Assembly (NCBI GenBank): GCA_021443545.1
Contig: JABUTU010000044.1
Span: 1 to 55,954 of the forward strand
Origin: Marinilabiliaceae bacterium
GTDB lineage: Bacteria > Bacteroidota > Bacteroidia > Bacteroidales > Marinilabiliaceae
Reading direction: 5' to 3'
DNA: 55,954 bases
Position numbers and translations under genes: made by a program. The stretch's first letter is position 1. Every line of letters starts with the position of its first letter. A model generated the notes under the pieces. The model searched no databases, had not been told where the DNA came from, and was given only the letters and a program-made list of their open reading frames with translations. Below, piece by piece: positions 17,066 through 25,615 of this stretch.

Positions 17066-17626
17066 TCAGAGTTTATTCAAATAATCTGTTATCTGATCTG
17101 GTGTCAGTATCAAATCTGGCTTCATTATCTCCAATGCTGCTTTGGGCATTGTAGGGACATCGGCAGTCTTGGGGTCTTGAACAATGGTAAACCCCTTTTT
17201 ATCCGCAATGTCCTTCAATCCCTTTGCTCCATCTTTATTGGCCCCTGTTAGAATAATTCCGAGGCACTTCTCGCGGTAGGCTACAGCAGCTGAGGATAGT
17301 GTATAATCAATAGACGGTCTGCTCTGATTATTCATATCCTCGACAGACAACGATATTGTCCCGTCAAACTCTATGAACATATGATAATTTGATGGTGCCA
17401 GATAAACCTTTCCCTGTTCAATACGTTGCTTATCAAATGGCTCTATAACCTCTTTCTGCGATTTGACATTGAGACTCTCAACCAAACCAGAACGAATATG
17501 TTTTAGCCTATGCATGCATATTATTATAGGCAACTCAAAGTCAGCCCTCAACTGCGAGAGCATCTTCAGGACAACTGCAAAACTACCAGCCGAACCTCCT
17601 ATTACTACTGCTTTGTAATCACTCAT
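17066..17626 (-). CDS. Stand-alone CheB-type methylesterase domain
   Basis: This 186-residue protein is a CheB catalytic domain without a receiver domain. The catalytic triad is recognisable: Ser in IGGSAGS (about residue 13), His in ICMHRLKH (about 39), and Asp in LTGANKDGAKGL (about 132). CheB enzymes remove methyl groups from, or deamidate, chemoreceptor glutamates. Without a receiver, activity cannot be controlled by CheA in the usual way. It is followed by the GAF protein and preceded by two CheR-like genes, forming a second methylation pair within the cluster. It could act on another receptor or on the GAF/PAS proteins. Confidence 0.85.
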   Translation of the reverse strand: MSDYKAVVIGGSAGSFAVVLKMLSQLRADFELPIIICMHRLKHIRSGLVESLNVKSQKEVIEPFDKQRIEQGKVYLAPSNYHMFIEFDGTISLSVEDMNNQSRPSIDYTLSSAAVAYREKCLGIILTGANKDGAKGLKDIADKKGFTIVQDPKTADVPTMPKAALEIMKPDLILTPDQITDYLNKL

Positions 17627-17633
17627 GTTCAGT

Positions 17634-18434
17634 TCAGTTTAATCGTCCATATATTGATTCATTTGCTTCAATTGGTCCAAACATGGTTGTCCGTATTACA
17701 GGCACTTCCTTTATTCCAATAGCTAACAAACCTTTTGAATCGAGCATCGCTGTGAGCCGGTTCATAACCTTCTCATGCATCTGCTTATTGTAGTTAAGCA
17801 GATTATTTCTGAAAATAACTATATCGAACTTATCAAACGATTCGTTCATGAACCAGCATTTTCTGAATTCTACTTTGGAGAGCAGTTCTGCTTTAAGCTT
17901 TATCTGATTCTGCGATTCATTCTTCTCAATATAGTCATCGTATTGTGCGTCGACTTCTAACCTTTCAAAGTTCGACCTATTAACTTCATCATCTGCATTA
18001 CTTATGACAAGCGACTTTATCTCATCAATAGCAATCTGAGAAACTGAATTAACAACAACCGAAACCTTCTGGCGTAATCCAAGTTCTTCAAGTATAATGA
18101 GAAGACTGAATAACTCCTTGCTATCAACGACATCTGGGAACCATACTCTCAGGGAAGCAGAATGTGTTGAAATTCTCTTTCTCAAGGCTCTCCAGAAAGC
18201 AGGATCTCTGAACATCTCCGTTGCAGGAACCGACATATAGTAGGCAATAGCGTCTGACTTTGTTGCATCTGACAACATGTCGTTGAACTCCGTCACCTTA
18301 TGGACATTCAACTTGTCAAAACAATAGGTCAGGCGACGACGAAAAAACGAGAAGTTGAAATTAGAATAATCAATCTTCATCGCCTCTACCATCTTTGCGG
18401 CTATGTCTTTTATGTCGTTAATTGTCAAAAACAT
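17634..18434 (-). CDS. Degenerate CheR-like methyltransferase
   Basis: This 266-residue protein aligns by eye with its CheR neighbour at 18442-19254. Shared blocks include ATEMFRDPAFWRALRKRI (versus TTELFRDPIVWISLYKTL) and IVIFRNNLLNYN (versus VVFVRNVLIYFN). The SAM-binding loop, WHIGCSVGLETYS in the neighbour and WSAACSSGEELYT in the third CheR, reads WFPDVVDSKELFS here: the glycines and the Cys-Ser pair are lost. It may therefore have lost methyltransferase activity and keep a binding or regulatory role. The reading frame is intact over its full length, so it is not an obvious pseudogene. It starts 7 bases after the preceding CheR stop. Confidence 0.75.
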   Translation of the reverse strand: MFLTINDIKDIAAKMVEAMKIDYSNFNFSFFRRRLTYCFDKLNVHKVTEFNDMLSDATKSDAIAYYMSVPATEMFRDPAFWRALRKRISTHSASLRVWFPDVVDSKELFSLLIILEELGLRQKVSVVVNSVSQIAIDEIKSLVISNADDEVNRSNFERLEVDAQYDDYIEKNESQNQIKLKAELLSKVEFRKCWFMNESFDKFDIVIFRNNLLNYNKQMHEKVMNRLTAMLDSKGLLAIGIKEVPVIRTTMFGPIEANESIYGRLN

Positions 18435-18441
18435 ACACTTA

Positions 18442-19254
18442 TCACATGCGTTTATGATAATAACCTACCTGCTCATATTGTCCACTATACTTAGTCGGTA
18501 TCATCTCCTGTTTGCCAAGAATCAACACCGCCTTATCGTAAGTTTTTGAATCTATCATCTGCATAATTTTTGTCTGCAATACGTCATTAAAATATATTAA
18601 TACGTTACGAACAAAAACTACATCTACCTTGTAAGGGAAAGGACATTTCTCCATTACCAGATTCTGTTGCATATACTTTGGTATTTCTGTCAAGAATGGT
18701 TTGACAGCCATTGTATCTTTAACTTCATCAACGTCAAAATAATCCTCAAACTTACTTTTCGAACCTATTCCAGACATAACCTCCTCGAAGTTATTCTTAA
18801 AATGGCTATTGAACTTATAGGCATACAATCCCTTTCGTGCCACGTTAAGAACTCGCGGATTCAAATCTGTTCCGAATACCCTCACTCTATCAATTAACCC
18901 CCTCTCCTTAAGCAATATCAGATTAGAATATGTCTCTAATCCTACAGAACATCCTATATGCCAGAATGTTATGATTCCTGTCGTTCTCAGTCGCTGGTAT
19001 AGCGTCTTATACAATGAAATCCACACTATCGGATCTCTGAAGAGTTCTGTTGTATTAACAGTGATATCCTCAACAAAACGCGCCATATATAGACTATCAG
19101 CTATGACTTTGTCGAGTAACTGCTCAAACTGAATGTTTTGTTCTTCACAAATCTTCAGCAAGCGTCGGGATATACTCTGTTCAGAATAATCGCAAAAGTC
19201 GTAACCTGTCTTAACCTTTAGAGCAACCAAAAATTCCTTCGCATCCATAAACAC
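18442..19254 (-). CDS. CheR-family methyltransferase (second copy)
   Basis: This 270-residue protein is a CheR homologue distinct from the canonical copy at 23782-24648. It has the N-terminal helical domain, NTTELFRDP near residue 67, the SAM loop FWHIGCSVGLETYS near 97-110, GTDLNPRVLNVARKGLY, and VVFVRNVLIYFND. The loop differs from the usual WSAGCSTGEEPYS, but the main glycines and the Glu are kept, so activity is plausible. It lies 18 bases after the GAF/PAS protein gene. Given its neighbours, it may methylate a non-MCP sensor such as that protein, but this is inference. Confidence 0.82.
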   Translation of the reverse strand: MFMDAKEFLVALKVKTGYDFCDYSEQSISRRLLKICEEQNIQFEQLLDKVIADSLYMARFVEDITVNTTELFRDPIVWISLYKTLYQRLRTTGIITFWHIGCSVGLETYSNLILLKERGLIDRVRVFGTDLNPRVLNVARKGLYAYKFNSHFKNNFEEVMSGIGSKSKFEDYFDVDEVKDTMAVKPFLTEIPKYMQQNLVMEKCPFPYKVDVVFVRNVLIYFNDVLQTKIMQMIDSKTYDKAVLILGKQEMIPTKYSGQYEQVGYYHKRM

Positions 19255-19272
19255 TCTTCCCTATCCATATAA

Positions 19273-21147
19273 TTAGAATAACTCCACCTCAACATTTTGG
19301 ATAAATGCTGTGAAAGAATGCTCTTCACCAACCTCTGCCTCAGAAAGCAAGAACAAAACAGGAACTTCCTCACCATATTTATTCTTGATAGGAACTTCCC
19401 GACGTTCTCCAACAATCTTCTTCATATCAGGATTTGCGAACGCCTTTATGAAGTCGTTATTCTGCAATGAGTCAGATGAGAATAGGATATTTACATCCTT
19501 ATTCAACACCTCAGCTCTGTCGTAGCACCATAACTTCTCAGCTGCCGCATTAAAGAACTCAATAATTCCATCCTTATTAATAGTAATTATTGCATCCAAT
19601 GCGCCCTCGAGAGTCTTTTCGTTACGCTCTTTGACAGCCTCAATCTCTTTAAACTGAGCCTTCATCTCCTCACTCTGCTCTCGCAGTTTAATATCAAGCT
19701 CTTCCTTACTATGTTTCATCTCTTGCTCAAGGCGTACCTGGTCTGCTATATCTGTCTCAAGACTCAATACCTTCAATACCTCGCCATTCTGGTCGATGAC
19801 AGGAGAGTATGTTGACAATAGGAACACCTCTTCGCCCTTCTTTGTGCGGCGACGAACACGACCGTTGTACGTTTCGCCCCTTCCTAATGTCTCCAAAACT
19901 TCGTTAAACTGGTCGACATCCTCTTTGAAGCAGAATACCTCCATATTCTGACCCTCAACCTCCTCTTGCTTGTATTTAAATGTCTTCAGGAAGTTTGAGT
20001 TCATAGCCAGGATTGTTCCATCGGTCTCAAACTCGCATGATATAGAAGCATGGTTAATGGCATCGATGATACCCTTCATTTCAATACTACGACGATCTGC
20101 CTCCTCCTGAGTTGCACGCATCTCCTCAAGATTCTGTCGGAGTTCCTCCTCCTGCTGAGCATTCTTCTCAGCCTGAATCTGCGTTTCGCGCAGCAACTCG
20201 GATGTCTGAATGTTTGTCTTAACGGTAGATATTGTCATTGCAATAGACTCAGCGGTCTTTTCAACGAATTGTATCTCATGCTCCTGGAATGGCTGGAATG
20301 AAGCCATCTCAATAACTCCAAATATCTCATCGTTAGCCTTCAAAGGAACCAGAAGTAATGAGCGAGGATTAGATTGTCCGAGTCCTGACGTTACAGTAAT
20401 ATAATTTTCAGGTATATCAGTTATGTAGATTGTCTCTTTCTCCAACCCACATCTTCCTATCAGGCCCTCTCCCCAATTAATCTTTTTGTCGGAATACTTC
20501 TTTCTGTCGAAGGCAACAAATCCGGTCAGTTCAAAATACTTTTCGCCATCTGGGGACGTATTCAGAATAAAGAATCCTGCTTGATTAATCTTCATATAAT
20601 CAACAAGATATCTCACAATATTGTATGATAACTCCTCCATGTTATCATTATTTCGACGCAAGATTTCACCGAACTGAGCAACACCATTGGTCGCCCATGT
20701 TCGTTGCTCTTCCTCTACTCTTCTAAGCTCCTCCTCTTTCTTATTGCTAATGAGGTTGCCACGTAAAGTAGCCAACGAGTTACCTAACTCATCTTCCTGA
20801 TCGATATTTAGTTCTGCATCTAATTGTCCATTAGACAATGACTCAATGAACTGCAAGACAACAGACGAGCGTTTCTCCTCTTGCTTAAGTACATTATTTT
20901 GTTGCTTAATAATCCTTGCCAATTGAATTGCGATAATATACCCTGCGACTGCTGTAAGGAAAGGGAGAAGCAGTACTACCCAATAGGCGGGGAAAACACT
21001 TATGAAATCGTTTAGGTTGTGATTACTTGAATGATATGCCTCTGAATCTGCCATAAGAAGCAATATGAGTAAAGCAATAACTACTCCGAAGATAAAGCCT
21101 CGGAGTGCATACATTCTAAGCAATCTATTCAGTTTCTTCTTTTTCAT
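19273..21147 (-). CDS. Membrane HAMP-GAF-PAS-PAS sensor without an output domain
   Basis: This 624-residue protein has two membrane helices (about 14-30 and 54-78), a HAMP-like region (LSNGQLDAELNIDQEDELGN, about 106-125), a GAF domain (about 160-310), a coiled coil rich in Glu/Gln (320-360), and two PAS domains (about 365-475 and 520-620) separated by a second coiled coil. It lacks kinase, phosphatase and MCP-tip motifs. The architecture mirrors the SiaA-like phosphatase minus its SpoIIE domain, so the two may have arisen by duplication and might form heterodimers. It lies between cheB and a CheR copy, suggesting methylation control or assembly with the chemosensory array. Ligand unknown. 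Confidence 0.8.
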   Translation of the reverse strand: MKKKKLNRLLRMYALRGFIFGVVIALLILLLMADSEAYHSSNHNLNDFISVFPAYWVVLLLPFLTAVAGYIIAIQLARIIKQQNNVLKQEEKRSSVVLQFIESLSNGQLDAELNIDQEDELGNSLATLRGNLISNKKEEELRRVEEEQRTWATNGVAQFGEILRRNNDNMEELSYNIVRYLVDYMKINQAGFFILNTSPDGEKYFELTGFVAFDRKKYSDKKINWGEGLIGRCGLEKETIYITDIPENYITVTSGLGQSNPRSLLLVPLKANDEIFGVIEMASFQPFQEHEIQFVEKTAESIAMTISTVKTNIQTSELLRETQIQAEKNAQQEEELRQNLEEMRATQEEADRRSIEMKGIIDAINHASISCEFETDGTILAMNSNFLKTFKYKQEEVEGQNMEVFCFKEDVDQFNEVLETLGRGETYNGRVRRRTKKGEEVFLLSTYSPVIDQNGEVLKVLSLETDIADQVRLEQEMKHSKEELDIKLREQSEEMKAQFKEIEAVKERNEKTLEGALDAIITINKDGIIEFFNAAAEKLWCYDRAEVLNKDVNILFSSDSLQNNDFIKAFANPDMKKIVGERREVPIKNKYGEEVPVLFLLSEAEVGEEHSFTAFIQNVEVELF

Positions 21148-21159
21148 CTGAAACGCGCG

Positions 21160-22347
21160 CTATATTGTGTTATGAGATTTCGATATTTGTACTAATCGCT
21201 CTGTAATCTTATCAAGAGAGACTACTTCGTCTGTAGCTCCCTCTTTAATTGCCTCTTTTGGCATACCAAAGACTACACTTGACAATTCGTCCTGTGCTAT
21301 ACAATGGGCTCCTGTATCATGAAGCTCCTTCATACCTTTAGCTCCATCATTACCCATGCCTGTCAGTATAACTCCTATGGCATTTTTCCCTGCATAACGA
21401 GCTGCTGAACGAAACAGAACATCCACTGATGGTCGATGTCTATTGACAAGCGGGCCATCCTTTACCTCTACATAGTACTCCTTCCCAAGCCTTTTCAGTA
21501 GCATATGCTTATTACCTGGAGCTATAAGAACTCGTCCCTTGTAGAGTTTATCGCCATTTTCCGCCTCTTTTACTTCCAATTTTGAAATCTGGTTTAGACT
21601 ATTAGAGAAGGAGCGTGTAAAACCCTCTGGCATATGTTGCACAATAGCAATTCCCGGCATTTGCTCAGGCATATCCTTCAGCACAACTCTGATAGCCTCA
21701 GTTCCTCCAGTAGAGGCACCTAAAACAATGACCGTCTCGGTGTTGACTATAATGTCGTTCAGACTTCCCTTCTCTATGACGACGTCAGCCGAGTATTTAG
21801 GTCGGATTGACGAGAGATTGGCTATAGGAATAGCTCTGGGTGTTTCGGGGAATGATACTCCTACATTTGGTTTTGCTTGTTGAGGTTGCTGAATCTGAGC
21901 CTGTCGCTGCTGAGCATATTCTTCAGGGTTGATTCTACGTATCTTGGATAATGCTGCAGCTTTTACAGCATCACACAACATTATGTGAGACTCTCTAAAG
22001 AATTGATCGGGATTCATTGATGGCTTAGCAATAATCTCACTTGCTCCATATTCCAGAGCCTTCATTGCTACCTCAGTTCCCTTTATTGTCAAAGAAGATA
22101 TAACAACTACTGGAATAGGATGTTGAGCCATAATTTTTCGCAGGAAGGTCAATCCGTCCATACGAGGCATTTCAATATCGAGCGTTATTACGTCAGGAAC
22201 CTCCTTCTGTATCTTCTTGACAGCGATAATCGGGTCTGCAGCAGTTCCCATCACCTCTATTGCTGGATCTGCCTCCAGAATAGAAGATAGGGACTGTCTG
22301 ACGACAGCCGAATCATCCACTATCAACACTCGAATCTTCTTGTCCAT
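21160..22347 (-). CDS. cheB: Chemotaxis response regulator methylesterase/glutamine deamidase
   Basis: This 395-residue protein is a full CheB. The N-terminal receiver has acidic residues at 11-12 and the phospho-acceptor Asp57 in [12 protein letters not shown] glutamine-rich linker (about 145-160) follows. The methylesterase domain carries Ser212 in GASTGGT, His238 in VQHMPEGF, and Asp in [12 protein letters not shown] near 337. It should be phosphorylated by CheA and demethylate the MCP encoded at 28471-30231. It lies 33 bases after cheD, a common CheB-CheD pairing. Confidence 0.93.
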   Translation of the reverse strand: MDKKIRVLIVDDSAVVRQSLSSILEADPAIEVMGTAADPIIAVKKIQKEVPDVITLDIEMPRMDGLTFLRKIMAQHPIPVVVISSLTIKGTEVAMKALEYGASEIIAKPSMNPDQFFRESHIMLCDAVKAAALSKIRRINPEEYAQQRQAQIQQPQQAKPNVGVSFPETPRAIPIANLSSIRPKYSADVVIEKGSLNDIIVNTETVIVLGASTGGTEAIRVVLKDMPEQMPGIAIVQHMPEGFTRSFSNSLNQISKLEVKEAENGDKLYKGRVLIAPGNKHMLLKRLGKEYYVEVKDGPLVNRHRPSVDVLFRSAARYAGKNAIGVILTGMGNDGAKGMKELHDTGAHCIAQDELSSVVFGMPKEAIKEGATDEVVSLDKITERLVQISKSHNTI

Positions 22348-22380
22348 TCTAATTCTTTACATATATCACCTTAATGTCAA

Positions 22381-22854
22381 TCACAATTCTCTCTTATCCA
22401 AGAATTTATGACGCACCTCTCCTGTATCAGTAAAAAAGAGAATTTTTCTTCCTCTTTTTCCAGCTACGCTTGAACTTATAATTGGTATCTTATTTTGTTC
22501 GAGCAGTAACTTAGCTATTGCTATATTTCTTTCTCCTATCATCGTTGTGGACTTTCCACCACCTACATCAAGCAGTTCGCCACCTCCGAATACTTTGGCT
22601 TGAATGTCTTCAACACGGCTACCGAGCGACCTCATCTTTTCAATAAGTTTCTCTATGGCTATATTGCCATACTTAGGAGATGCAAGGTCCGTACCATTCC
22701 ACGTCGGTAACATATAATGATTTATGCCACCGAAATGGAGTCGCTTATCCCATAGGCAAACAGCCACACAAGAACCTAAAACTGTCTTTACGACGTAAGG
22801 CTCGCGACTGGCAAATAACGACGAAGGATATAAGAAATGCTGCGCGTATTCCAT
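22381..22854 (-). CDS. cheD: Chemoreceptor glutamine deamidase
   Basis: This 157-residue protein matches CheD: the catalytic Cys in VLGSCVAVCLWD (about residues 27-38) and the His in FGGINHYMLP (about 42-51), plus a downstream Thr region (ISSSVAGKRGRKILFFTDTGEV). CheD deamidates receptor glutamines and often works with CheC phosphatases. No CheC or CheX is encoded here. It lies 12 bases after the kinase-like gene and before cheB. Confidence 0.92.
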   Translation of the reverse strand: MEYAQHFLYPSSLFASREPYVVKTVLGSCVAVCLWDKRLHFGGINHYMLPTWNGTDLASPKYGNIAIEKLIEKMRSLGSRVEDIQAKVFGGGELLDVGGGKSTTMIGERNIAIAKLLLEQNKIPIISSSVAGKRGRKILFFTDTGEVRHKFLDKREL

Positions 22855-22866
22855 TCGTCTTATTGG

Positions 22867-23775
22867 TTAAAATAACTCGTCTCCGTCTTCAAAGAACATA
22901 GCATCATCACCATCAATCATACCAGCATCTACTATTGAATCCGATTCTGGTAATTGTATGGTAAATAATGAACCTTCACCCTTTTGACTCTTGATATCTA
23001 TTCTTCCACCAAGCATATCGAGAAGCGCCTTTGTAATAGACAATCCCAATCCATGGCCTTGATTTATTGAGTTAATACCTGTATCAAGTCGCTTGAACCT
23101 CTCAAATATGATATTCTGATTCTTTTCAGATATTCCCGTACCAAAGTCCTGAATAGATATGTTCAGTTCGTCATCATCCATCCAAACCTTGACAATGACC
23201 TTGCTATCCTTGTAACTATACTTGATAGCATTGTTCATTATGTTAGTCAATATTTGGCGCAGTTTCTCCGAGTCGGTCTTGAAGTCAAAACTCTTTCCGA
23301 ATCCTATCTCTATTTGATAGTCAAACTCTATCTCGATACCCATCTTTCGGGCTACAACAGAGAACGATTCGATAACCGATTGTATCAACTGTCTTACATT
23401 GACCTTTGAAATATTCGGAGATAATTCACCCGCCTCTATCTTAGCTGCTGTAAAGATATTCTTTAGCTGAAAATCAAGATTAAAACACTCATTGTGGATC
23501 ATGGCAACCATTGATACAATCTTCTTCCAATCTTGTTTCTCAACAGATAATATAGCCTTTGACAAGCCGAGTATAGAGGTAAATGGGTTTACTATTTCAT
23601 TCGTAATGTTAGAAATGAAGTGACTTTTCAAAGCCTCAGAATCCCTAAGTCTTTTACTCATAACTGCGTATTCCATCTGCAAAGTCTCCAACTTCTGCTC
23701 GATGTTACGACTCTCTTCAAGCCTACTTCTTAACTCCCTGAGTAATTGTTTGTCAGATATGTTGTTCATAATCAT
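22867..23775 (-). CDS. Histidine-kinase-like protein lacking the phospho-acceptor His
   Basis: This 302-residue soluble protein begins with a coiled coil (about 7-50), then a HisKA-like helix pair, and ends with an HATPase_c domain with N-box (ILTNIMNNAIKYS), G1 (DFGTGIS) and G2 (GHGLGLSI) motifs. In the H-box, where kinases read SHEIRTP, this protein reads TNEIVNP: position 59 is Asn (codon AAT, 23599-23601). The adjacent Glu60 is kept. It may therefore be a pseudokinase, a CheA-interacting scaffold or ATPase, or may act on another protein. It lies between cheR and cheD. A short acidic tail (DGDDAMFFEDGDELF) follows the ATPase. The frame is intact, so recent decay is unlikely. Confidence 0.85.
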   Translation of the reverse strand: MIMNNISDKQLLRELRSRLEESRNIEQKLETLQMEYAVMSKRLRDSEALKSHFISNITNEIVNPFTSILGLSKAILSVEKQDWKKIVSMVAMIHNECFNLDFQLKNIFTAAKIEAGELSPNISKVNVRQLIQSVIESFSVVARKMGIEIEFDYQIEIGFGKSFDFKTDSEKLRQILTNIMNNAIKYSYKDSKVIVKVWMDDDELNISIQDFGTGISEKNQNIIFERFKRLDTGINSINQGHGLGLSITKALLDMLGGRIDIKSQKGEGSLFTIQLPESDSIVDAGMIDGDDAMFFEDGDELF

Positions 23776-23781
23776 GATGTA

Positions 23782-24648
23782 TTATTTACGTTTAAATATT
23801 GTAGGTTTTATGTTATCCAATGGCACTGTCATGTTTGCTACCGACTCAGAATGACCTATGAATAGGTAACCACCTGGATGCAAATGCCTGCATAACTTAT
23901 TTATCACTTTTTCTTGTGTCTCTCTGTCAAAATATATTAATACATTTCTGCAGAAGATAACATCATACGTCTCTTTGATATCATACTGAGAATCCATCAA
24001 GTTGAGGTACTTAAGAGAAATATTCCTCTGAAGTTCTGGCGCAACCCGTACAGTTGGATTTTTTCGATCCTTACTTCTGTAGAAATATTTCTTTTTGAGC
24101 GATAGCGGTATTACATCTACTACATGCTCTGGATAGACTCCTTTTACGGCCTTCTCGAGAACATTGTTCGATATATCAGTTCCTAATATCTGATATGTCA
24201 TCTGTGGATGTTGCTCTATAAATTCGTGAAGCACTATACTGATTGTGTATAATTCTTCACCACTCGAACAAGCAGCACTCCATATTTTTATATTCTTGAC
24301 AGGACGAGCCTCATACTCTGGCAAGACGACCTTCGTAAGAAAATCAAAATGAACTGATTCTCTAAAAAAATCGGTCTTATTGGTTGTTACGACACTCAGA
24401 AAATTATACAACTCTTTTTCTTGCCCCTCAGGACTAAAAAAGTAGTCTTTATACTCTGAGTAACTCCGCATATTCAACTCTCTTATCCTCTTCAACAGTC
24501 GTCCCTGAAGCATAACACGTTTTATGTCGGGCATCTTGATTCCATATCGAGAGTATATATAGTCACTAAACACCTTGAAATCTTCCTTTGACAATTCCGC
24601 CTTGAAGACATCAAAATCCTCAACAATATGTGATTCAGCTACCGACAA
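23782..24648 (-). CDS. cheR: Chemotaxis protein methyltransferase
   Basis: This 288-residue protein is the canonical CheR of the cluster. The N-terminal helical domain (FKVFSDYIYSRYGIKM) precedes NKTDFFRE, the SAM loop WSAACSSGEELYT, ILGTDISNNVLEKAVKGVY, and FCRNVLIYFDRETQEK, then a C-terminal GGYLFIGHSES block. It should methylate glutamates of the MCP in the same operon. It lies 14 bases after the second cheW and 6 before the kinase-like gene. The other two CheR-family proteins in the cluster are more divergent. Confidence 0.94.
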   Translation of the reverse strand: MSVAESHIVEDFDVFKAELSKEDFKVFSDYIYSRYGIKMPDIKRVMLQGRLLKRIRELNMRSYSEYKDYFFSPEGQEKELYNFLSVVTTNKTDFFRESVHFDFLTKVVLPEYEARPVKNIKIWSAACSSGEELYTISIVLHEFIEQHPQMTYQILGTDISNNVLEKAVKGVYPEHVVDVIPLSLKKKYFYRSKDRKNPTVRVAPELQRNISLKYLNLMDSQYDIKETYDVIFCRNVLIYFDRETQEKVINKLCRHLHPGGYLFIGHSESVANMTVPLDNIKPTIFKRK

Positions 24649-24662
24649 TTCTTCTCCTCCCT

Positions 24663-25139
24663 CTACTCTTTAATAATCTTCTTTAACTCTACTATATCAG
24701 TGTCTGAGAAAACTTTATCAACATTCAACATCAAAACCAATTGTTCGTCTGCTCCATGGGCAGCAAAATCCACATATCCTGGCTTATATGTCGAAGTAAT
24801 CTGCTGTCTATTCTCTTCACTAACCTCAATTATATCCGAAACTTTGTCAACAACAACGGCAACGTCAAATTCATCGGATTGCCCTGCATTAACAGCCAAT
24901 ACTATCGTACAAATCTGATTACTTACATTCACTGGTGGCATACCAAATTTCAATCCCGTATCTATTAATGGGATAACCACCTCTCTATGCTCAATAAGAC
25001 CCTTTAAATATGGCAGATTTGCTTGGCGTGCCTTTGGTTCGTTATATTCCAATATCTCAACAACATTGGCAACATTAACCCCAAAGACACACTCTCCTAC
25101 CTGAAAGGTTAGATATGCATTGATTGTTTCTTCTTCCAT
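24663..25139 (-). CDS. cheW: CheW-family coupling protein
   Basis: This 158-residue protein is a single CheW domain: YLTFQVGECVFGVNVANVVEIL at the start, LPYLKGLIEHREVVIPLIDTGLKFGM, a long middle strand pair, and VVDKVSDIIEVSEENRQQIT. CheW links CheA to the MCP signalling tip. It is the second of two adjacent cheW genes, 4 bases downstream of the first. Two divergent couplers may let CheA engage two receptor types or build mixed CheW-CheA rings. Confidence 0.92.
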   Translation of the reverse strand: MEEETINAYLTFQVGECVFGVNVANVVEILEYNEPKARQANLPYLKGLIEHREVVIPLIDTGLKFGMPPVNVSNQICTIVLAVNAGQSDEFDVAVVVDKVSDIIEVSEENRQQITSTYKPGYVDFAAHGADEQLVLMLNVDKVFSDTDIVELKKIIKE

Positions 25140-25143
25140 CTCT

Positions 25144-25605
25144 CTAATTCTCTATCACTTTTGCTAAGTCTTCAACACTTACGGTATATATGAATTTGTC
25201 GTTAATTTTGATAGTCCCATTTAATGTCTTTTGAACACTTGTCTCTATCTGCATAACAACATCTTTTGACCACTGTTCGTTAGTATAGTCAAAAACCTCA
25301 TCTACCTCGTCAACAAGAAATCCTATAAGACTATCATTATCTGCATCGTCAACTGAAATGATAACAATTGATGCCTCAGGATGAGTCTCGTTATTTGCTA
25401 TGCCGAACATACTGCTCAAATCAACAACTGGAACCATGTTTCCATGGTTATTGATTACTCCAAGAATATAATCCTTTGAGAGCGGCACTTTTGTGGGCTC
25501 CGTATACTCAAGTATATGCCGTATCTTCATCGTCTCAAAACTGAAGTACTCGCCTGCAATTTTGAAAGATGTCACTGATGTCAGTTGCTCGTTATGCTCT
25601 TCCAT
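25144..25605 (-). CDS. cheW: CheW-family coupling protein
   Basis: This 153-residue protein is a CheW domain clearly different in sequence from its neighbour: VTSFKIAGEYFSFETMKIRHILEYTEPTKVP, YILGVINNHGNMVPVVDLSSMFGI, and GFLVDEVDEVFDYTNEQW. It lies directly between cheA (10 bases upstream) and the other cheW gene. It is expected to couple receptor and kinase in the array. Confidence 0.92.
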   Translation of the reverse strand: MEEHNEQLTSVTSFKIAGEYFSFETMKIRHILEYTEPTKVPLSKDYILGVINNHGNMVPVVDLSSMFGIANNETHPEASIVIISVDDADNDSLIGFLVDEVDEVFDYTNEQWSKDVVMQIETSVQKTLNGTIKINDKFIYTVSVEDLAKVIEN

Positions 25606-25615
25606 ACCTCAATAG

